NCBI GenBank assembly: GCA_963770375.1
Contig: CAVYPM010000029.1
Location: 124,001-188,000 of the forward strand
Length of the DNA stretch: 64,000 nucleotides
Reading direction: 5' to 3'
Origin: DASVBE01 sp963770375
GTDB lineage: Bacteria; Actinomycetota; Actinomycetes; Streptosporangiales; Streptosporangiaceae
Both the position numbers and the translations under genes were made by a program. Each line of letters opens with the position of its first letter. Position 1 is the first letter of the stretch. This document shows, piece after piece, positions 9,489-17,492 of this stretch. The notes under the pieces were generated by a model. That model was not told the DNA's origin, searched no databases, and saw only the letters and a program-made list of their open reading frames with translations.

Positions 9489-11083
9489 CCGATTTCCGGG
9501 GGACGCCCCCGCTCTTATGCCGTGCTTTCCGCGTCCGGGGTAGTCCCGGAAACGCCAGACGACGCCGATGAGGGCCGGCCCGAGCTGGCCGACGTCGGCC
9601 GGCTGGCCCGGCGGATGGTCAGCCGGGCCGTGCAGACCGCCAGGGCGGACGAGGCCCCGGTGTACCGGATGCTCCGCGCGCACCTCGGGCCCGGGACCCA
9701 GGACCGGCCGGTGGCCCGCCGGGGCTGGCCCCGCTACGACCAGGTCAACGTGCAATGCGGGCTGGAGGCCTGGCTGGCCGCGGACGGCCGGGAGCATCAG
9801 CTGACCGGGCTGACCAGATACCGGCACCGCGACTTCGGCCTGGCCGACCTGCTCCAGCCGGTGAGCGACGCGTCCGGGATAGGCGTAGGAAGCGTGCAGC
9901 TGACCACGCAGGCGGCTGGGCCCGGCGGCCGGGTCAAGGGCTGCGTTCAGTGCGGCGTGTACCTGGTCAGCGACGGCGACGAGCGGCTGGCTCTGCTGAT
10001 GCGCGGCCCGTCCGACCCGGGCACCTACGGCTCCACTCAGGTGTCGCTCGAGGTGTGCGCCACCAGACGACAGACGCGGCGCAGCGCGCGCTCGAGGAGA
10101 TCGCCCGTCTCACGATCGAGCGCAACGTGTACCGCGGCAACGTGCTGACGTTCAGCAACGAGGTGTTCGGTCATGACGAAGGCGCGCTGCTGACCTTCCA
10201 GGACCGCCCGCAGCTGGACAGGTCCCGGGTGATCCTGCCGCCGGCCGTGCTGGACGGCATCGAGCGGCACGTGCTGGGCGTGGCCCGGCACGCCACCCGG
10301 CTGACCGCCAGCGGCCAGCACCTGCGGCGCGGCCTGCTGCTCTACGGGGCGCCCGGCACCGGCAAGACGCACACGATCCGCTACCTGCTCGGCCAGCTGC
10401 CCGGCAGCACGGTGATCATCATGTCCGGCCCCGCGCTGGGGGCGATCGGCGAGGCCTGCTCGGTGGCCAGGACGCTGGCAGCCCGCGCTGATCGTGGTGG
10501 AGGACGTGGACCTGATCGCCGAGGACCGCGAGTCCTGGCACAGCAAGGGCCCGCTGCTGTTCCAGCTGCTGAACGAGATGGACGGTCTCGGGTCTGACGC
10601 TGATGTGACGTTCCTGCTGACCAGCAACCGGGCCGACCTGCTGGAGGAGGCTCTGGCCGCCCGGCCGGGCCGGGTCGATCACGCGGTCGAGCTGCCGGTG
10701 CCCGACGCTGACGCGCGGCGCCGGCTGATCGAGCTGTACCAGGGCCGCCTGGTGCTGGAGCTTGAGGACCCGGACGCGCCCGTGCGGCGGACGGAGGGCG
10801 TCACCGCGTCGTTCCTGAAGGAGCTGCTGCGCCGGGCCGCACTGTCCGCCGCCGAGCGCGACGGCCCTCGGCCAGACGGCCCGGCGCCAGACGGCGGCGC
10901 AGACGAGCCGCGGACGAGGCGGCAGCCGGCGAGCCGCTGCGGGTCACCGACGCGGACATGACCGCAGCCCTGGACCAGCTCCTGGACACGCGCAACCAGC
11001 TAACCCAGGTCCTGCTCGGCGGCACCCCCGCCCGGCTACCAGGACCAGCAACGAACGCAGGCCGAAACGGCCAGGACGGCTAA
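9486..11083 (+). CDS. AAA+ family ATPase (three frameshifts)
   Basis: The first ~190 residues are not recognised. The AAA+ module that follows resembles FtsH/CDC48: Walker A GAPGTGKT, Walker B LIVVEDVDLI, sensor region LLTSNRADLLEEAL and the arginine-finger-like RPGRVD. The lid ends with TDADMTAALDQLLDTR. Three single-base frame changes are needed: near 10050-10070, at 10477 (an extra G, so that CTG CAG CCC reads LQPALIVV) and near 10885-10915. Each restores family-like sequence, so sequencing error is more likely than decay. The corrected length is about 531 residues. It is probably a cytosolic remodelling ATPase with an unknown client; no protease domain is present. Confidence 0.75.
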
Positions 11084-11156
11084 ATCCGCCCCGGATCCCC
11101 CTCCCGGGCCCGGAGGGCTGAGCAGACCCGGGGCTGAGCCGGGCCGGAGGGTCAGG

Positions 11157-11510
11157 CTAGGCCGGAGGGACCGGCTCGATGGTTGAGTTGGGCACCCAGC
11201 CCTCGCGGCCGGATGCGCTGCGGACCCAGGACCAGCCGCTGATCTCGTCGGTCTCCAGCACGGTCAGCTCGTCGCCAGCCGCGGTAGGCAGCTCGGTCGT
11301 GTCGTACGCGGTGCGGACCACGCCGGACGCACCCGTCCCGGCCTCGATGTGCCGGGCAGGCACCCAGCCCGAGCCGCCATCGGCCGTCACAAAGACAAAC
11401 TCCGGCCAGGTGGTGTCCCGCTCGCCAAGCTGAACCTGCTGGCCAGGCGTGACCCGAAGCGGCGCCCGGTCGGGTATCTCGTGGGCGGTAACAGCCCGCA
11501 CGGTGACCAT
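11157..11510 (-). CDS. Small tandem SH3-like domain protein
   Basis: A 117-residue protein made of two SH3-like repeats. The first holds PLRVTPGQQVQLGERD followed by GGSGWVPARHIE; the second holds GDELTVLETDEISGWSWVRS followed by GREGWVPNSTIE. Each shows the conserved Trp-rich strand and the GWVP motif. No signal peptide is seen, so it is probably cytoplasmic. Tandem SH3-like proteins of this size occur in actinobacteria as stand-alone binding modules; the ligand is unknown. The stop lies 73 bp from the end of the convergent AAA ATPase gene. Confidence 0.7.
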   Translation of the reverse strand: MVTVRAVTAHEIPDRAPLRVTPGQQVQLGERDTTWPEFVFVTADGGSGWVPARHIEAGTGASGVVRTAYDTTELPTAAGDELTVLETDEISGWSWVRSASGREGWVPNSTIEPVPPA

Positions 11511-11582
11511 CCGCTCAGTATCCCCATGACCGCGGTCACAGGCGGCACATCACGCCGGGCTGGCGGCTGTGCGGGGCTGGCG

Positions 11583-12260
11583 TCAGAGCAGCCGGATGGC
11601 TTCGAGCAGGGAGCCGATGACTGTGATACCGGGCGCGGCCGGCGGCGGTTCGTGGCCACGGGCGATCTGCAGGGCGGTGATGCCCACGGCGGCCGCCCCG
11701 GCGCAGAAGGCGGGCTGGTCGTCGACGAGCACCGCCGCCCCGGCCCTGACGCCGAGCTGGTCCAGGGCCTGCTGGTAGATCCGGGCGTCCGGCTTGGCGC
11801 AGCCAGCTTCGCACGACAGCACGACCGCATCGGCCAGCGCGCTGACGCCGAGGCCGGACAGCAGCGGCCTGGTGTTCTCCATGCAGTTGCTGACCAGCGC
11901 AACCCTGATGCCGCGGGCCCGCAAGGCGCGCAGGAACATGATCGCGTCGTCATGCAGGCGCGAGGACGCGGCCAGCAGTTCCCGCTCCTTGGCGACGAGT
12001 TCACGCACCAGCGCCGGCCGGGGCCTGATCCCGCAAGCCGCCAGGATCTGCCCGAAGCCCTGCGCCAGCGTGATCCGGCCAACGCTAAGGTCAGGCCCGA
12101 GCCGGGCGAAAGCCTCCGCCCACTCGCGTGGGCCGGCGCCGGCGATCGCCGGGAGCTCTGTCCTGAGCACCTCGAAATCGCAGCTAAGAATCGTGTCGTA
12201 CACGTCAACGAGGAACGCCTGCGGCCGGGCGGCCGCACCACCGGCACCTGCTGGGCGCAC
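11583..12260 (-). CDS. HAD-superfamily hydrolase
   Basis: A 225-residue cytosolic phosphatase-like protein. Motif I is VDVYDTIL near residue 18, motif II is ALVSN, the conserved lysine sits in GCAKPDARIY, and motif III is VLVDDQPAF. The helical cap lies between motifs I and II, which is the subfamily I layout. Such enzymes dephosphorylate small metabolites and rarely can be assigned a substrate from sequence. The start is uncertain within a few residues because the first 14 are low-complexity. The gene is 72 bp upstream of the SH3-like gene on the same strand. Confidence 0.85.
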   Translation of the reverse strand: MRPAGAGGAAARPQAFLVDVYDTILSCDFEVLRTELPAIAGAGPREWAEAFARLGPDLSVGRITLAQGFGQILAACGIRPRPALVRELVAKERELLAASSRLHDDAIMFLRALRARGIRVALVSNCMENTRPLLSGLGVSALADAVVLSCEAGCAKPDARIYQQALDQLGVRAGAAVLVDDQPAFCAGAAAVGITALQIARGHEPPPAAPGITVIGSLLEAIRLL

Positions 12261-12485
12261 GACACGACGCTACCGCGCCGGGCCCTGCCACGCGGCCACC
12301 GTTCCAGCCCCGGCATGGCCCCGGCAGGAGCTCGCCCCTTGGTACCGGGGAGGCCATGCGCCAGGCAGGACAGCTCTGACCGCGGGTCACGGCCCAGATG
12401 GCGGCTGCCGTATCTGGGCCAGCGCGATGGCTTCCGGTATGTGCCATTGCTCTGGGCTGCAGGATGCCGAAGCTAGGCTTCTGGC

Positions 12486-12950
12486 GTGGCGAAGGCAGAT
12501 AGCGAACCTGACCAGGACGAGGTGGCGCTCCTTGCCCTGCTTCCCGCAGACGGGGCCCCGGCGGACGGCAACGAGGCCCGCAACCAGCTGGGCTGGGACG
12601 CCGGGCGTTACGCCAGTGCCCGTGACCGCCTGGCGGAGCGCGGGTACATCCTGGCCGGGCGAGGGCCCCGTGCGACTGTCTGCCGGGATCTGAGGGCAGT
12701 ACCGCCGGAGTTCCGCCCCGCCTGCGGGCACCCCGGCTCACACGTGACGGTGCAGCGGGTTCCGGTGACCGTCCCGCACGCTCTGTGCGACCTGACCGGC
12801 GTCATCGTGTCCTATCCCGGTCGCGGCGGCGCCACCGTTCCGGGCTCTCCTGGCTGGGGGGTCGCGAACAGCAAGGGCCTTCAGCTCCAGGTCGACGCTC
12901 ACACCCAGGACGTAACGATCACGGTCACCGGCCCTGAAGGCAACGCGTAA
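12486..12950 (+). CDS. Hypothetical protein with possible N-terminal winged helix
   Basis: A 154-residue protein starting at a GTG. Residues 10-65 (EVALLALLPADG, then NEARNQLGWD, YASARDRLAERGYI) have the helix pattern of a small winged-helix DNA-binding domain. The second half (HVTVQRVPVTVPHALCDLTG and LQLQVDAHTQDVTITVTG) is beta-rich and not recognised. It is a stand-alone gene flanked by short gaps. It could be a single-domain regulator, but no close family is evident. Confidence 0.5.
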   Translation: MAKADSEPDQDEVALLALLPADGAPADGNEARNQLGWDAGRYASARDRLAERGYILAGRGPRATVCRDLRAVPPEFRPACGHPGSHVTVQRVPVTVPHALCDLTGVIVSYPGRGGATVPGSPGWGVANSKGLQLQVDAHTQDVTITVTGPEGNA

Positions 12951-13138
12951 TCGTGCCGCCGCGGGATTGCCCCGGCTGACACGCGTGTCCTGATCGCGCG
13001 GTACGTGACCGCTCGCTGGGTTAGCCCGGCGGACCGATCGGAGCCGACGACCCTCCTACCGTGGACAACGCCACATAGCCCGCAGCCCGCACATGGCCGG
13101 GCGGTCTCGGCCGTGGGGCCGCGTGGCAGAGTGCTGGC

Positions 13139-13976
13139 GTGGTGATCGACGACTTCCCCCGGCAGCTGGCCAGCACCAGGTACTTCACTCTCGGTGTTCC
13201 GCGCGCGGTGACGGTCTCGCGGGATGGCGGGCGGGTGCTGTTCCTCCGTACCCGGGGCGGTGAAGACCCGGTCACGTGCCTGTGGCGGCTGGACCTGGCC
13301 GGCGGCCCGGCCATGCAGCGGGTGGTCCGCGCGCGGCGCGGCGTTCTGCGAGGACCAGTGGTTCGCTGAGCAAGGCTTCGCCGTCCTGGTCACCGACGGG
13401 CGCGGCACGCCCGGCCGCGGGCCGCAATGGTCGAAGACCGTGTTCGGCGATACCCTCTCCGCGCCGCTCGACGATCAGGTGGACGCGCTCAACGCGATCT
13501 GTGTTCAGTTTCCCGACCTGGACCGAGGGCGGGTCGGGATCCACGGCTGGTCCTACGGCGGGGCGCTCGCGGCCATCGCCGTGATCCGCCGTCCCGATGT
13601 GTTCCACGCGGCCGTTTCCGGGGCCGCGCCGCACGATCAGCGGCTCTATGACACGCACTGGCGGGAGCGGTTCCTCGGCCTGCCGCAGCAGAACCCGGAA
13701 GGATACGACCGGTCCTCCACCATCACCGGGGCCGCCAGCCTGACCAGGCCGCTGCTGCTGATCCACGGGATGGCCGACGACAACGTGGTGGTGGCGCACA
13801 CGCTCCGGATGTCGGCGGCGCTGCTCGCGGCCGGCCTGCCGCACCAGGTCCTGCCGCTGTCCGGCGCCACCCACATGCCGACCGACGCCAGCACCATCAG
13901 CAACCTGCTGCAGCACGAGCTCGCCTTCCTCGCCGGGTCGCTCGGCGTCGCCCGGCCTGACGCAGACTTACGGTGA
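13139..13976 (+). pseudogene. S9-family prolyl oligopeptidase/acylaminoacyl peptidase remnant
   Basis: The gene starts normally (GTG at 13139), with the first ~50 residues of an S9 peptidase propeller (VPRAVTVSRDGGRVLFLRTRG, then LWRLDLAGG). It then passes directly into the start of the catalytic domain (GGPAMQRVVRAR). The central propeller of several hundred residues is absent. About ten codons later the frame shifts near 13335-13345, after which AFCEDQWFAEQGFAVLVTDG, the nucleophile motif GWSYGG, the Asp in GMADDNVV and the His of GATHMP are intact. The join at a repeated Gly-Gly suggests a deletion between short matching sequences. The product would not be active as an S9 enzyme; an assembly collapse is an alternative. 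Confidence 0.75.
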
Positions 13977-14071
13977 CAACGCGCCCCTGCAGATCAGCAG
14001 AAGCGCCTTCGTGAAAGGGCTTGCGGCATCGGCGGACGTCCGGGCGGGCCCAAGGACTACCGGCGGTGCTG

Positions 14072-14646
14072 CTAGGCGTGCTGACGGCTGCGGAGTTCGA
14101 ACGCGATGACGATTTCGGAGATGCCACGGAACAAGGCGAAGAAGCCGACCCACAGAGCAGCAGCAGCGCCGCGCGTGCTGGGAACATCTGCTGGGAGGCC
14201 CAGAAGCCGAGCAAGATCTCCAGGATGCCGGCCACCAGGCCGAGCCACCAGGTGCTGTTGACCTCCCGGGTCGCGGCCGAGGAAATGATGCTGAGCGAGC
14301 CCTCGAAGATGAGCAGCAGCCCCAGCACTGAGGCCAGGGCCCAGAAGGCGTTGACCGGGTTTACGAACGCCCAGATCGCGCCCACCGCGAACAAGATGCC
14401 CAGCACGACGTGGGCCCACCGCCAGCCGACGCGGACCGAGGCAAGCAGGAATTCGTTCATCACGGCCAGCAGGAAGAGCACACCTATGAGCACGCCCACG
14501 GTGGTGATCGAACTGAGCCGGAACCGCAGCACCATCACAGAGATGATCAGCCATGCGATGCCGGTCACCAACAGCAGCCACCACGGGCCGGCCAGCCGCC
14601 AAAGGCCTGCCCGGGCTTCACGTACGCGTTCATCCGTGTGGGTCAT
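14072..14646 (-). CDS. HdeD-like DUF308 membrane protein (one frameshift)
   Basis: A small multi-pass membrane protein of about 190 residues. Six hydrophobic segments can be read, starting with WWLLLVTGIAWLIISVMVL, then TTVGVLIGVLFLLAVMNEFL and VVLGILFAVGAIWAFVNPV. The spacing and the EGSLSIISS motif fit the DUF308/HdeD family, whose E. coli member is linked to acid resistance; the actinobacterial role is unknown. The frame breaks near 14155, after ARAALLLL, and continues as WVGFFALFRGISEIVIAFEL. This is consistent with a one-base error in a run of GCT/CTG codons. Confidence 0.75.
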
Positions 14647-14962
14647 GGCCAGCTTCTCTCACGACAAGTGAGCGCTAGGCGGGTTGAGGGCAGTGGGCGT
14701 GGCCCACGCTCGCTGCTGAGTGTCCCACCCGGCGCGCTGGCCTGCCAGGATCCCCCGCTGATCACCGGCGGAGCGACCGCTAACTCGGCAATGCCGCTTC
14801 GCTGTGCGGCACTCATGGAAGCCTGGTAGCCACCACGGTTGCCGCCTGTCAGACCCGGCCGCCTGGTCCCGCTGATCTGGGGATGGTTCCCGGCCGGTCA
14901 ACTGATCGCCGGGCTGGCTCCCGGGTAGCGGGCCAGTCGTTCAGTTGTCCTCACTTCGCTCA

Positions 14963-15018
14963 TGACCGCGGCGGTCCCGGCCAGGGGGACCTTCAAAGCC
15001 GGGGACCGCCGCGATCAT
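14963..15018. terminator. Hairpin 1 downstream of the PepSY gene
   Basis: Arms 14963-14982 and 14999-15018 pair at 18 of 20 positions around a 16-base loop. There is no T-tract, as is common for GC-rich actinobacterial terminators. Confidence 0.5.
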
Positions 15019-15032
15019 CAGGAAAGTGTGAG

Positions 15033-15088
15033 CCGGGGGCCCTGTCGCCCGCCCGCGCCGTGGCCGGGGCACGGACCAGGGCCCCCGG
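15033..15088. terminator. Hairpin 2, CCGGGGGCCCTG stem
   Basis: Arms 15033-15044 and 15077-15088 are a perfect 12-bp inverted repeat with a 32-base loop. The left arm and adjoining TCGCCCGCCC recur in hairpin 3. Confidence 0.55.
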
Positions 15089-15093
15089 GTTGA

Positions 15094-15151
15094 CCGGGGA
15101 CCCTGTCGCCCGCCCCGCGCCGCCCAGGCGACGCGAGACCAGGGTCCCCGG
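15094..15151. terminator. Hairpin 3, CCGGGGACCCTG stem
   Basis: Arms 15094-15105 and 15140-15151 are a perfect 12-bp inverted repeat with a 34-base loop. It differs from hairpin 2 at one stem position on both arms (G-C to A-T), a compensatory change. It lies 10 bp beyond the PepSY stop and is the most likely terminator of that gene. Confidence 0.6.
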
Positions 15152-15161
15152 AGCTTGCGGG

Positions 15162-15842
15162 TCAGCCGTCCTGGCCGCTGCCGCCGTGACCGCCGTCGTG
15201 GCCGGGGCCGTCGTCCTGGCCGCCGTTGCCGGGGCCGCGGTTCTGGCCGTCCTGGCCGTGGTCGTCGCCGCGCTGGTCCACACCGTGGTCGTCGCCGCGC
15301 TGATCCACACCCTGCTGGTCCACACCGCGGTCGTCCCCGGGCTCCTGCTCGATGCCGTGGTCATCACCGGGCTCTTGCTCGATGCCGTGGTCATCGCCGG
15401 GCTCGAAGCCGCGGTCGTCGCCAGGCTCGAAGCCGCGGTGCTCGCCGGCCAGGACGAGCATGGCGGACCGGGCGCTGAGCAGGACGTCGTCGTGCCCGCC
15501 GCCCCCGCCGTGGCGGTGGCCGTGCAGGATCGTGACCTTGCCGGTCTTCTTGTCGACCGCGACCACGACCCGCCCGTGCGGGGTGGCCAGCTTGACCTTC
15601 CAGACCGCGCGGTCGTGGAAGTCGTCGGACTCGATCTCGATCACCCGGCTGTGCGGCACGGCGGCCCGGGCCAGGTGCCTGGCCTGCTTCATAGTGATGT
15701 GCGCCGAACTGGTAGCGGCGGCGAGGCTGGCAGTGGCGGCCCGCTGCGGCCCGCTAACCGTCGCGGTCGCCACGCCCGCCGCCAGGCTGGCCACTATGGC
15801 CGCGCTGGTAAGGCCGGCGCCGAGCTTCACTGACGTTCGCAT
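15162..15842 (-). CDS. Secreted PepSY-domain protein with Asp/Gly/His repeat tail
   Basis: A 226-residue exported protein preceded by AGAAGGAG. A signal peptide spans residues 1-29. A PepSY domain covers about 48-108 (ITMKQARHLARAAVP, then VWKVKLATPHGRVVVAVDKKTG). The last ~90 residues are low complexity: several EPGDDHGIEQ-type units, then GVDQRGDDHG units, then a Gly/Asp-rich end. PepSY domains are known as peptidase inhibitors or regulators and often accompany two-component systems; the tail could bind divalent metal, which is inference. The gene diverges from the M28 peptidase gene, and the shared 154-bp region carries TTA-type repeats like those at the two-component promoter. A secreted protein at 19681 also has DDHG units. 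Confidence 0.8.
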   Translation of the reverse strand: MRTSVKLGAGLTSAAIVASLAAGVATATVSGPQRAATASLAAATSSAHITMKQARHLARAAVPHSRVIEIESDDFHDRAVWKVKLATPHGRVVVAVDKKTGKVTILHGHRHGGGGGHDDVLLSARSAMLVLAGEHRGFEPGDDRGFEPGDDHGIEQEPGDDHGIEQEPGDDRGVDQQGVDQRGDDHGVDQRGDDHGQDGQNRGPGNGGQDDGPGHDGGHGGSGQDG

Positions 15843-15916
15843 GGGAATTTCTCCTTCTCGGTTTGTGACAAGACCGAGAGTGCCGCAGGTGGTGATAGCG
15901 GCGGGCTGCGCGAACG

Positions 15917-15957
15917 CTAAGGGCCGGCTAAAGCGTGAACCTTAACGGAAGGTAAAG
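15917..15957 (-). promoter_or_regulatory. TTA-type repeat cluster between the PepSY and M28 genes
   Basis: Read toward the PepSY gene there are four related hexamers: CTTTAC (15957), GTTAAG (15946), CTTTAG (15933) and CCTTAG (15922). The last two have TTA cores exactly 11 bp apart and the first two about 10 bp apart. This resembles the PmrA-type box YTTAAK-N5-YTTAAK bound by OmpR-family regulators and matches the cleaner copy at 19630. Control by the response regulator at 17493-19568 is inferred. Confidence 0.45.
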
Positions 15958-15996
15958 GGCGTTGACTTCCACCGGGATAGGCTCTTGGTTTAGGGC

Positions 15997-17427
15997 ATGG
16001 AGAACAACGCTGTTCCAGCCCGGGCCGGCACAACCCGCCGGGTGTTCCTGTCGGCATCGGCCGTCGCAGCGGCGACGGTGCCCCTCGTCTCCGGTTCGGC
16101 GCAAGCCGCGACCGGTGCCAAACTCCCCAGGTCAGCGGCTGACCCTGCCCTGCGGGATCTCCTCCGGCAGATCGACCCGGACCGGATCCAGGCCACGATC
16201 ACGAAGCTCGTCTCGTTCGGCACCCGGCACACGGCTTCCAGCCAGACGGACCCGAACCGCGGCATCGGGGCGGCCACCCAGTGGGTGACCGACCAGATGA
16301 ACTCGTTTGCGGCCAACTCGAACGGCCGCATGACCGTGCAGCAGCAGACCTTCGTCCAGCCGGTCTCGTCCAACATCCCGGTGCCGACCACGATCACCAA
16401 CGTGATCGCCACGATCCAGGGAACCGCGACCCCTCAGCGGTTCTACGTGATCACCGGCCATCTCGACTCCCGGGTCTCTGACGTGCTGAATTTCACCGAC
16501 GACGCGCCCGGCGCGGACGACGACGGGTCGGGAGTGGCCGTCGTGCTCGAGCTGGCCCGGGTGTTCGCCACCCACCAGTTCCCCGGCACCCTGGTGCTGG
16601 CCACGGTGGCCGGCGAGGAGCAGGGCCTGTACGGCTCGGCGCACATGGCGGCGCAGATGGCCGCGGCCGGCAACGACGTGCAGGGCATGTTCAGCAACGA
16701 CATCGTCGGCGCCAGCCAGGCGTTCGACGGCACCAAGCCGGACCCGCGCACCGTGCGGCTCTTCGTGGAGGGCATCCCGACCGCCGTCACGGCCAACCAG
16801 ATCGCGCTCATGCAGTCGGTCGGCGGCGAGAACGACGGGATGACCCACCAGCTCGCCCGGTTCGTCCAGGACAACGCACCGTTCAGCCTGACCGGCATGA
16901 ACATCCGGGTGATCTGGCGGCGCGACCGGTATCTGCGGGGCAGTGACCATCTCTCGTTCCAGCAGCACGGCTACCCGGCGGCCCGGCTCACCGAGCCGCG
17001 GGAGAATTTCGCCCACGAGCACCAGGACGTCCGGGTCGAGAATGGCACGCAGTTCGGTGACCTGGAGAAATTCGTGGACTTCGACTACGCCGCCCGGGTG
17101 GCCAGGGTAAATGCCGCGGCGCTGTGGGCGCTTGCGACCAACCCGGCCACGCCGAAGAAGGTGGAGATCCACACCGCCCCGCCGGCCGGGTTCCCCGGCA
17201 CCAACCTCACCTCGCTGGACTGGGCCGCGAACCCCGAGTCGAACATTGCGGGGTATGAGGTGGTCATGCGCGAGACCACCTCGCCGGTGTGGACCAGCGC
17301 GATCCCGGTCGGCAACGTCACCTCGGTGACGCTGAACATCTCCAAGGACAACGTGCAGTTCGGCGTGCGCGCCGTGGACACGTCGGGCCACCGCAGCCCG
17401 GTGGGATTCCCGCAGGTAGTGAACTAG
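15997..17427 (+). CDS. Secreted M28-family metallopeptidase (Tat substrate)
   Basis: A 476-residue protein. It opens with a twin-arginine signal (TTRRVFLSASAVAAATVPLV). The catalytic domain shows the co-catalytic zinc ligands of M28 aminopeptidases: His in YVITGHLDS, Asp in GADDDGSG, Glu-Glu in VAGEEQGLYGS, Asp in SNDIVG and His in NFAHEHQD. The last ~85 residues (VEIHTAPPAG, then GYEVVMRETTSP and VTLNISKDNVQFGVRAVD) form a fibronectin type III-like domain. The enzyme probably acts as an extracellular aminopeptidase. It shares a promoter region with the secreted PepSY protein, whose family includes peptidase inhibitors, so a functional pair is possible. Confidence 0.9.
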   Translation: MENNAVPARAGTTRRVFLSASAVAAATVPLVSGSAQAATGAKLPRSAADPALRDLLRQIDPDRIQATITKLVSFGTRHTASSQTDPNRGIGAATQWVTDQMNSFAANSNGRMTVQQQTFVQPVSSNIPVPTTITNVIATIQGTATPQRFYVITGHLDSRVSDVLNFTDDAPGADDDGSGVAVVLELARVFATHQFPGTLVLATVAGEEQGLYGSAHMAAQMAAAGNDVQGMFSNDIVGASQAFDGTKPDPRTVRLFVEGIPTAVTANQIALMQSVGGENDGMTHQLARFVQDNAPFSLTGMNIRVIWRRDRYLRGSDHLSFQQHGYPAARLTEPRENFAHEHQDVRVENGTQFGDLEKFVDFDYAARVARVNAAALWALATNPATPKKVEIHTAPPAGFPGTNLTSLDWAANPESNIAGYEVVMRETTSPVWTSAIPVGNVTSVTLNISKDNVQFGVRAVDTSGHRSPVGFPQVVN

Positions 17428-17492
17428 CCGCCCGGCCCGGCCGGTTCCTGGCGCGCCCCGCGGCGGCCCAGGGGCCGGCCGGGCCCCTTTCG

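Larger units (their letters stand above)
14647..15161. other. Intergenic region with hairpin array
   Basis: The 515 bp between the DUF308 start and the PepSY stop show no convincing gene. The left 300 bp hold short open frames only. The right part holds three strong hairpins, annotated separately. Confidence 0.6.

Noticed and set aside
15168..15430. CRISPR-like short repeats in 15.2-15.4 kb
   Set aside because: They are in-frame codon repeats encoding the DDHG tail of the PepSY protein, not equal repeats with unique spacers.
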